DNA from: Mariprofundaceae bacterium
Lineage (GTDB): Bacteria; Pseudomonadota; Zetaproteobacteria; Mariprofundales; Mariprofundaceae
Length of the DNA stretch: 7,648 bases
NCBI GenBank assembly: GCA_015488125.1
Contig: WFOJ01000039.1
Coordinates: 1-7,648 of the forward strand
Reading direction: 5' to 3'
The position numbers and the translations under genes are program-made. Below, piece by piece: positions 1-5,370 of the stretch. The notes under the pieces are model-generated. The model was not told the DNA's origin and did not search any database. It saw only the letters and a program-made list of their open reading frames with translations. The stretch's first letter is position 1. Every line of letters begins with the position of its first letter.

Positions 1-1
1 A

Positions 2-89
2 TGGTACCAGGAGCGGGGGTCGAACCCGCACGGGCATAAAGCCCAAGGGATTTTAAGTCCCTTGCGTCTACCAATTCCGCCATCCTGGC
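2..89 (-). tRNA. tRNA-Leu(UAA)
   Basis: This 88-base gene folds as a class II tRNA. The acceptor stem GCCAGGA pairs with TCCTGGT, with a G-T pair at 1:72 as in E. coli tRNA-Leu(UAA). The anticodon stem is AGGGA/TCCCT around the loop CTTAAAA, which gives anticodon UAA. A long variable arm (GGGC-TTTAT-GCCC) is typical of leucine and serine tRNAs. The T arm is GCGGG-TTCGACC-CCCGC. The discriminator is A and the 3' CCA is encoded, ending at position 2. It reads UUA codons (and UUG by wobble). It lies downstream of hyfI on the same strand, so read-through from the operon is possible, but a promoter candidate lies directly upstream of it. Confidence 0.97.
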
Positions 90-100
90 AACTGCGGCGC

Positions 101-128
101 ATTGTGCCTGCTAACAAGATTATTTCAA
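101..128 (-). promoter_or_regulatory. Candidate sigma-70 promoter for tRNA-Leu
   Basis: On the minus strand, TTGAAA (positions 128-123, five of six matches to TTGACA) is followed after 16 bases by CACAAT (106-101, four of six matches to TATAAT). A start about 7 bases further on would leave only a few bases before the mature tRNA 5' end at 89. The bases after the -10 element are very GC-rich (GCGCCGC), as in the discriminators of growth-rate-controlled stable-RNA promoters. The -10 match is modest, so this is a candidate only. Confidence 0.4.
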
Positions 129-140
129 ATGCCATTGAAA
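123..140 (-). repeat. Short inverted repeat between hyfI and tRNA-Leu
   Basis: TTTCAA and TTGAAA form a 6-base perfect inverted repeat around a 6-base spacer. The stem is AT-rich and no T run follows on the minus strand, so it is a poor intrinsic terminator. One arm is also the -35 candidate for the tRNA. No better terminator is visible in the 67 bases between hyfI and the tRNA. Confidence 0.3.
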
Positions 141-151
141 GGCGCTGTATC

Positions 152-165
152 CAAGCTTAAGCTTG
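152..165. repeat. 14-base perfect palindrome at the hyfI stop codon
   Basis: CAAGCTTAAGCTTG is a perfect palindrome whose centre overlaps the TAA stop codon of hyfI. It contains two HindIII-type AAGCTT hexamers. It has no unpaired loop, so it is unlikely to act as an RNA hairpin terminator. A role as a protein-binding site is possible but nothing else supports it. Confidence 0.3.
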
Positions 166-666
166 TTCAACTGCCGCTAGAATGCCCTGGATGATGTCCG
201 TCGGTGTCGGTGGGCAGCCGCAGATGGTGACATCGACGGGAATAATGTCGGCCACACTGCCGGCGATGGCGTAGTTGTCGCGGCCAAACAGGCCACAGTT
301 GGCGGCGCAGTCGCCGACGGCGACGACCAGCTTTGGCGCTGGCGTGGCCTCATAGGTCATCTCCAGTGCCGTTTTCATGTTCACCGAAACCGGGCCGGTC
401 ACCAGCAGCATGTCGGCAAAACGCGGACTGGCGACAAAATGGATACCGAAACGCTCTATATCGTAAAAAGCATTGTTGGTGGCGTGAATTTCCAGCTCGC
501 AGGCGTTGCAGGAACCAGCATCAACCTCGCGGATGTTCAGCGAACCGGCAAAGCGTCGGCGGATCGCTTCCTGCAAGGCCTGGCCTGTGCGTTCAAAGGC
601 GTCGCTTCGCTCCAGCGGTTCGGTGATGGTGCCGATGCGGGCAATCTGACGAAGAATTCTCAGCAT
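157..666 (-). CDS. hyfI: NuoB-like iron-sulfur small subunit of a Hyf-type (Ehr) complex
   Basis: This 169-residue soluble protein belongs to the HyfI/HycG/NuoB family, the subunit carrying the [4Fe-4S] cluster (N2 in complex I, proximal cluster in hydrogenases) next to the large subunit. The cluster ligands are visible: Cys53 and Cys56 in a GSCNACE motif, Cys120 in VGDCA, and Cys151 in CGCPPTP. Cys124 and Cys149 are additional nearby cysteines. The protein is about 80 residues shorter than E. coli HyfI or HycG, lacking their C-terminal extension, and so resembles NuoB-length homologues. It should sit against HyfG on the cytoplasmic face of the membrane. The ATG at 666 is supported by a TGAGGT ribosome binding site 6 bases upstream. 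It is the last gene of the operon and the only one not overlapping its neighbour. The cluster should be able to transfer electrons, but the partner in this complex is unknown. Confidence 0.93.
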   Translation of the reverse strand: MLRILRQIARIGTITEPLERSDAFERTGQALQEAIRRRFAGSLNIREVDAGSCNACELEIHATNNAFYDIERFGIHFVASPRFADMLLVTGPVSVNMKTALEMTYEATPAPKLVVAVGDCAANCGLFGRDNYAIAGSVADIIPVDVTICGCPPTPTDIIQGILAAVEQA

Positions 667-672
667 CTTAAG

Positions 673-678
673 ACCTCA
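673..678 (-). promoter_or_regulatory. Ribosome binding site of hyfI, overlapping the hyfG stop
   Basis: TGAGGT on the minus strand lies 6 bases before the hyfI ATG. Its first three bases are the TGA stop codon of hyfG. Ribosomes ending hyfG therefore stop exactly on the hyfI initiation site, which would couple the two subunits that share the active-site interface. Confidence 0.7.
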
Positions 679-2280
679 CACATCATGACCGGCATAGGAA
701 CAGTTGAAAGACTTGTTGTTCAGTGGAAAATCCGGCACTGGCACTTGGCGCACGGCAAGCTCCAGTCCCAGCCAGTTGATGACGGACGGATCGCGCACAT
801 AATAGCGGTCGATGCGGCCATCCTCGGCAAAGCGCAGCCAGACGGCAATCTCACCACGCCAGCCTTCGATGGCGGAAAAGCCGGATACGCCAGCTTCCGG
901 CGGCTGCCAGTGGGCGCAGATGGCGTCTGCTTCAAGCTGCTTAATCATGGCTACGATGAGCCGCGCTGATTCAGCGATTTCCTCAAAGCGTACCCAGACG
1001 CGGGTGGCCACATCACCCAGCTGCCCTTGCGGCACTTTCACGCTCAGCCTGTCATACGGCGGGTAGGCTTCTTCAATGCGCTCATCCGGGTAATGCCCGG
1101 AGGCGCGCCCGGCATAGCCGAGCAAGCCCAGATCGCGGGCATCTTTTTCCGATACTGTGCCAGAGCCGATCACCCGCTGCTGAATGGAAGGATGGTCGGC
1201 GTAGATGCTGCGCAGGTGCTCCACCTCTGCGGCTATATCCTGCGTTTCCGTGCGCAGTTCCCCTGCTTGTTCCGCATTTAAGTCAACGCACACGCCACCG
1301 GGGATGATGGTATCAAACAGCAGCCGGTGACCAAACAGGCGGCCATGCGTGCGCGCCATGATTTCACGCAGCCGCTGCATCTGCCCGTGCATAAAGGCAA
1401 AAGCGGCATCATTGCAGATAGCGCCGATGTCGCCGATATGGTTGGCCATGCGCTCGCGTTCGCAGAGGATGCCGCGCAGCAGGCTGGCGCGGCGCGGCGG
1501 CGTGATGTCGGCGGCATATTCGCAGGCCTGCGCAAAAGCCCAGGCGTGGGCAATGCTGCTATCACCGGAAACCCGCGCTGCCAGCCGCACGCCTTCTTCA
1601 GCCGAGCGTCCCTGCATGGCACGTTCAATGCCCTTGTGTACATAACCCAAGCGTTCTTCCATGTTCAGAATCTGTTCGCCGACGGCGAGGAAACGGAAAT
1701 GCCCCGGCTCAATAATGCCCGCATGCACCGGCCCGACGGGGATTTCGTACACGCCCGCGCTGCCGGATTGCACCCAGGGGTAATCCGCAGCAGGCGTATC
1801 GCTGCATTGCATGCCGTCAAAATCATCGCGCAACGGCTGCGCCGCCTGTGGCCAGTGTTCATGTTTGATCCACGCCCGCGCATCGGGAATGCCCTTGATG
1901 CGGATGCCGAACATATCCTGCATGTGCCGTTCCATACGGCAGGCGGCAATATAATGAGCGGTGATGGACGGCAACTCCGGCGCATCGGCAGGCAGCGGCG
2001 TGCGCAACATGGCATGGCGGTGTTCGGGATGGGCAAAGCAAACATAGGCATACAAGCCATGTCTGGCCGCCTGATCCTGATCGTGTGCGCCCGCCTCGGC
2101 AGCCCACACGGCGACCAGGCGCATATCCATACGACGGGCTTCTTCAGCCGCATGCGCCCATTCCAGACGCATGATTTCCAGGCAGGGCATATGCGCCGGG
2201 TGATGATCTTCCAGATATGTGGTGCGAATGCCACGATCACCAAGGCGTTCGGCAAACCAGCTATTGGCCAGGTGTTTCAT
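676..2280 (-). CDS. hyfG: Fused NuoC/NuoD-type large subunit lacking NiFe ligands
   Basis: This 534-residue protein matches HyfG/HycE, a fusion of a NuoC-like domain (about residues 1-165; ERHMQDMFGI and PLRDDF motifs at 117-154) and a NuoD/hydrogenase large-subunit domain (about 175-534; GPVHAG and EPGHFRF at 183-197). In hydrogenases, CxxC near the start of this second domain and DPCxxC at its end bind NiFe. Here the first motif reads RVSGDSSIAH (236-245), so both cysteines are Ser238 and Ser241. The last motif reads NKSFNCSYAGHDV (522-534), so the third cysteine is Ser524 and only Cys527 remains. There is no C-terminal propeptide for a maturation protease. Gly239 occupies the place of the complex I quinone tyrosine. 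Domain architecture is otherwise intact, so this looks like a functional non-hydrogenase protein, not a decaying gene. Automated names such as 'hydrogenase large subunit' would mislead. The start overlaps the hyfF stop (ATGA) and has a good ribosome binding site. Confidence 0.93.
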   Translation of the reverse strand: MKHLANSWFAERLGDRGIRTTYLEDHHPAHMPCLEIMRLEWAHAAEEARRMDMRLVAVWAAEAGAHDQDQAARHGLYAYVCFAHPEHRHAMLRTPLPADAPELPSITAHYIAACRMERHMQDMFGIRIKGIPDARAWIKHEHWPQAAQPLRDDFDGMQCSDTPAADYPWVQSGSAGVYEIPVGPVHAGIIEPGHFRFLAVGEQILNMEERLGYVHKGIERAMQGRSAEEGVRLAARVSGDSSIAHAWAFAQACEYAADITPPRRASLLRGILCERERMANHIGDIGAICNDAAFAFMHGQMQRLREIMARTHGRLFGHRLLFDTIIPGGVCVDLNAEQAGELRTETQDIAAEVEHLRSIYADHPSIQQRVIGSGTVSEKDARDLGLLGYAGRASGHYPDERIEEAYPPYDRLSVKVPQGQLGDVATRVWVRFEEIAESARLIVAMIKQLEADAICAHWQPPEAGVSGFSAIEGWRGEIAVWLRFAEDGRIDRYYVRDPSVINWLGLELAVRQVPVPDFPLNNKSFNCSYAGHDV

Positions 2281-3755
2281 AGTATCGTCACCTCAACCGA
2301 GGTAGAAATGATCAATGCCGCCGCTTCATCGTACCAGCTGGCCAGAAACACCGGAATGGAGAGACCCAGCAACAGCGCCAGCGCAAAATGGATGTACACC
2401 GGCAACATATTCACCTGCACCGGCACTGCCTGTTCTGGCACCTCGCCATAAACCATCGGCTGAACGGCGCGAAACAATCCGGCCATGGCAATCAACAAGC
2501 CGAGCAGCAACACCACACAGGTCCACGGATGCGTATGCAAAGCAGCAGTGAATAGCAAAAACTCACTGGTGAACACGCCAAAGGGCGGAAAGCCGGCAAT
2601 CGCCGCCGTGCCGATCAGCAAGCCCCAGCCAATGCCGGGATGATGCCGGATCAGGCCGCGAATTTGCGCCATTTTCTGCGTCCCCATGGCCTGCGCCGCA
2701 TGACCGACAGTGAAGAAAATGCCGGATTTCACCAGCGAATGTACCGTCATATGCAACAAGGCAGCGAAGCTGGCCAACTGCGTGCCAATGCCAAAGGCGA
2801 AGGTCATCAACCCCATGTGTTCGATGGAAGAGAAGGAGAACATGCGCTTGATGTCGCGCTGTTGGTGCAGCGAGAAGGCAGCCACCAGCAGCGATACCAT
2901 GCCAAAGCCCATCATCATATGCCCGGCTAGTTCCGAGGCCGTGGCACCATCGACGAGCATTTTGCAGCGCACCAGCGCATACAGCGCCAGATTGAGCAGC
3001 AGTCCGGAGAGGACGGCGGACACCGGCGTAGGGCCTTCGCCATGCGCATCCGGCAGCCAGGCATGCATCGGTGCCAGCCCCACCTTGGTGCCATAACCGA
3101 CCATCAGAAAGCAGAAGGCCACCGTCATCACCGCCGGATCCAGCTCGCTGGCATGTTGCAGCAACAGCGTCCAGGTCAGTGCCTCATTGCCATGCCCCAG
3201 TACGCTGGAAGAGGTGAAGAAAATCAACACCGTGCCAAACAGTGCCAGCGCAATGCCCATGCCGCAGAGAATAAAATACTTCCAGGCAGCGGCAATCGAG
3301 GCAGGCGTGCGATACAGCGATACCAGCAGCACCGTGGCCAGCGTTGCCAGTTCCAGACTGACCCACAACACGCCGATATTATTGGTGGTAAAACCCAGCA
3401 GCATGCCCAGTTGAAAAAGCTGGAACATGCTGTGATAGAGGCGCATACGGCGCGCATCGACGCGGCCATGCTCCAGTTCGTGCTGCATATAAGGAGCGGA
3501 AAAGATGGTCGTGGTCATGCCGACAAAGGCTGTCAGCACAATCAAAAACACATTATAGGCATCCAGATGAAACCAGCCGCCGAGGGCATCAAAATGATCA
3601 TCTGCCAGCACCTGCAAGGCCAGCAACAGGCTGCATACAAAAGTGGTCACGCCAGTGAGAATATTCAGCCGTGCTGCCAGCTTGCTGTGATTCATCCAGC
3701 CCAGCAGCAGGCCACCGGCCAGCGGCGAGAGCAGGGTTGCAACAAAAAGCATCAT
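2277..3755 (-). CDS. hyfF: Antiporter-like membrane subunit HyfF (NuoN/NuoM type)
   Basis: This 492-residue, very hydrophobic multi-pass membrane protein has the proton-antiporter family fold shared by NuoL, NuoM, NuoN and Mrp subunits. Family marks are WVSLELATL (131-139, with Glu135 as the buried acidic residue), YGTKVGLAPMHAWLPDAH (221-238, with Lys224), SFSSIEHMG (307-315), LVKSGIFF (341-348, with Lys343) and FTSEFL (395-400). These are the residues expected to form the ion-translocation path. At the equivalent of the second conserved lysine of NuoM and HyfB there is Asn255. E. coli HyfF is slightly longer (about 526 residues). Two adjacent ATG codons (3755 and 3752) could start it; the first overlaps the hyfE stop as ATGA, and upstream GAGG elements do not decide between them. 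It likely acts as one of two ion pumps in the complex. Confidence 0.92.
   Translation of the reverse strand: MMLFVATLLSPLAGGLLLGWMNHSKLAARLNILTGVTTFVCSLLLALQVLADDHFDALGGWFHLDAYNVFLIVLTAFVGMTTTIFSAPYMQHELEHGRVDARRMRLYHSMFQLFQLGMLLGFTTNNIGVLWVSLELATLATVLLVSLYRTPASIAAAWKYFILCGMGIALALFGTVLIFFTSSSVLGHGNEALTWTLLLQHASELDPAVMTVAFCFLMVGYGTKVGLAPMHAWLPDAHGEGPTPVSAVLSGLLLNLALYALVRCKMLVDGATASELAGHMMMGFGMVSLLVAAFSLHQQRDIKRMFSFSSIEHMGLMTFAFGIGTQLASFAALLHMTVHSLVKSGIFFTVGHAAQAMGTQKMAQIRGLIRHHPGIGWGLLIGTAAIAGFPPFGVFTSEFLLFTAALHTHPWTCVVLLLGLLIAMAGLFRAVQPMVYGEVPEQAVPVQVNMLPVYIHFALALLLGLSIPVFLASWYDEAAALIISTSVEVTIL
2289..2294 (-). promoter_or_regulatory. Ribosome binding site of hyfG
   Basis: GAGGTG on the minus strand lies about 8 bases before the ATG at 2280, inside the last codons of hyfF. 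It fixes the hyfG start and would help initiation in addition to coupling through the ATGA overlap. Confidence 0.65.
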
Positions 3756-4426
3756 GCCTCGTCATCCTCGCGCAGGCTTTGTTGCATGGCATCGACTTCC
3801 AGTGAATCAAAGGTGGTGCGAATCTGAAAGAAGAACAGGCCGAAGATCAGTGCGGCAATCAACACATCAAAGGCAACGCCGATTTCCACCACCAGCGGCA
3901 TGCCGTTGGTAGCGCCAATGGCGGCGAAAAACAGCGAGTTTTCCACCGCCAGAAAGCCGACTACCTGGGTGATGGCTTTTTTGCGGGTAATCATCATCAG
4001 CATGCCCAGCAACATGCAGGCCGTGGCAATGGCCATCGAGTTACGCGTGATCAGTGCCGACATCTGTTCAATCGGCTGCACAATATGGAAGGAAAACAGG
4101 GTTACGGCGAGCGCCATCAGCATGGTCACCGTGCTGTTCATCAACGGTTCGATTTCGCGATGCACATGCAGCTGCATCACCGCCCGCCACAGCAGCCAGG
4201 GCAGTAATGCCCCTTTGAGCAGCAGCGTCATGATGGCCGAGATATACAGCTCGTGATTATCCGTCCCCCAGGCAACAATACCGGCAGTGGCTGCCAGCAG
4301 CACGCCCTGCAAGGCAAACCAGTGCAGCACCGACAATATACGATGCTGCGCCAGCAGCGCAAAAGAGACCAGCAGCATCAGCGCCGCCAGACCGTTGACC
4401 AGTTGCAGGGTAAACGAACCCGTCAC
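3752..4426 (-). CDS. hyfE: Small membrane subunit HyfE (NuoK-related)
   Basis: This 224-residue integral membrane protein matches HyfE in length (about 216 in E. coli) and pattern. The C-terminal half resembles NuoK/MrpC: GFLAVENSLFF (157-167, Glu162) and MPLVVEIGVAFDVL (176-189, Glu181, Asp187) place acidic residues within membrane segments, as in the NuoK channel. The N-terminal half has its own membrane segments and a buried lysine (Lys71 in TLLLKGALLPW). The C-terminus is charged and acidic (EDDEA). The start is GTG, overlapping the hyfC stop as GTGA, and a strong GGAGGT ribosome binding site supports it. In complex I-type enzymes this subunit lies between the anchor subunit and the antiporter-like subunits and helps pass the conformational or electrostatic signal; that role is inferred here from the family. 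Confidence 0.9.
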   Translation of the reverse strand: MTGSFTLQLVNGLAALMLLVSFALLAQHRILSVLHWFALQGVLLAATAGIVAWGTDNHELYISAIMTLLLKGALLPWLLWRAVMQLHVHREIEPLMNSTVTMLMALAVTLFSFHIVQPIEQMSALITRNSMAIATACMLLGMLMMITRKKAITQVVGFLAVENSLFFAAIGATNGMPLVVEIGVAFDVLIAALIFGLFFFQIRTTFDSLEVDAMQQSLREDDEA

Positions 4427-5370
4427 AGCGACACCTCCAGCATGTAATGAATCAGCAAGCCCAGAAAGGCCAGCACAAAAGCAGTGGAGAGAAACTCCGG
4501 CACTTCAAACAGGCGCAGCTTGGCCAGCGAGGTTTCACACACGGCCAGTAACAGCAGCAATACCGCCAGCTTCAGCAGCCAGCACAGCAAGGCTAGCAAC
4601 ATGGCCATCAGGCCAGCATCTGTGGCCATGCCCCAGGGAAAAAACAGATCGAGAATCAGCGTTGCAAAAAGCAGCAGCTTGATCATGGCGGCCCATTCCA
4701 TCAGCGCCAGATGACGGCCAGAATATTCCAGAATCATCGCCTCATGCACCATCGTCAGTTCCAGATGGGTGGTCGGGTTATCCACCGGAATGCGGCCATT
4801 TTCGGCCAGCGCAATCATCAGCATGGCGACCAGCGCAAAAGCAATTGAGGGTTGCAACACCAGCGGCGTATCCAGCGTGTGGCTGATCATCGTCGTCAAA
4901 TTGGTGCTGTGCGCACCCAGTGACAAGACAAACACGCTCATCAGCATGGCCGGTTCGGCCAGGGCTGAAAAAGTCATCTCACGGCTGGCTCCCATGCCGC
5001 CAAACGCCGTTCCAATGTCCATGCCCGCCAAGGCCAGAAAAAAGCGCGCCAGCGCCAGCAGCGCCACCAGCGCAATCACATCCGCCGTCAGCGATAACGG
5101 CGTGCTGACCAGCAAAGCCGGCACGACGCTGGCGGCCATCACCGTAGCGGTAAACACCACGTAAGGCGCAACGCGAAAAATCCACGAGGCATGCGCCGCC
5201 AGCACGACTTCCTTGCCAAACAGTTTGCGCAGATTGCGCCACGGTTGCAGCAGGCCCGCGCCACGGCGATTTTGCAAGCGCGCCTTGCAGGTGGCGACAA
5301 AACCGGCAGCCAGCGGTGCCAGCACCACCAGCAACAGCGCCTGCAACAACTGAAACAACACAGCCTTCAT
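4423..5370 (-). CDS. hyfC: NuoH-like membrane anchor subunit HyfC
   Basis: At 315 residues it has the same length as E. coli HyfC and the features of the HyfC/HycD/NuoH family, which anchors the hydrophilic arm and in complex I shapes the quinone cavity. Visible motifs are the arginine-rich RLQNRRGAGLLQPWRNL (31-47) followed by LFGKE (50-54), GASREMTFSALAEP (127-140, with Glu131 and Glu139), and ENGRIPVDNP at 190-199 continuing to THLELTMVHEAMILEYSG (201-218). This last acidic stretch forms the membrane-to-soluble-arm contact in family structures. Hydrophobic segments fill the rest. The ATG start overlaps the hyfB stop as ATGA, and the stop overlaps hyfE. All key acidic residues of the family appear present, which argues for a working coupling element despite the loss of the NiFe site in HyfG. 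Confidence 0.94.
   Translation of the reverse strand: MKAVLFQLLQALLLVVLAPLAAGFVATCKARLQNRRGAGLLQPWRNLRKLFGKEVVLAAHASWIFRVAPYVVFTATVMAASVVPALLVSTPLSLTADVIALVALLALARFFLALAGMDIGTAFGGMGASREMTFSALAEPAMLMSVFVLSLGAHSTNLTTMISHTLDTPLVLQPSIAFALVAMLMIALAENGRIPVDNPTTHLELTMVHEAMILEYSGRHLALMEWAAMIKLLLFATLILDLFFPWGMATDAGLMAMLLALLCWLLKLAVLLLLLAVCETSLAKLRLFEVPEFLSTAFVLAFLGLLIHYMLEVSL
4433..4438 (-). promoter_or_regulatory. Ribosome binding site deciding the GTG start of hyfE
   Basis: GGAGGT on the minus strand lies 6 bases before the GTG at 4426. It is the strongest such site in the operon and lies within the end of hyfC. It makes the GTG the clear start even though no ATG is present there. Confidence 0.75.

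Noticed and set aside
2..89. tRNA as the attachment site of a genomic island containing the operon
   Set aside because: The operon lies on the 5' side of the tRNA, whereas integration normally uses the 3' end; there is no integrase and no repeat of the tRNA 3' end in the window.
123..140. Rho-independent terminator after hyfI
   Set aside because: The stem is only 6 AT-rich base pairs and no run of T follows in the direction of transcription.
439..969. Open frame of 176 codons on the + strand across hyfI and hyfG
   Set aside because: It crosses two conserved genes in antisense and shows no domain or convincing ribosome binding site.
1327..2451. Long open frame (374 codons) on the + strand opposite hyfG and the end of hyfF
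   Set aside because: It is antisense to a strongly conserved gene, has low-complexity His/Gln/Arg-rich content without family motifs, and follows from the codon bias of the opposite strand.
3042..3827. Open frame of 261 codons on the + strand opposite hyfF and the end of hyfE
   Set aside because: Gln/His-rich composition with no recognisable domain; the reverse strand encodes well-supported membrane proteins.
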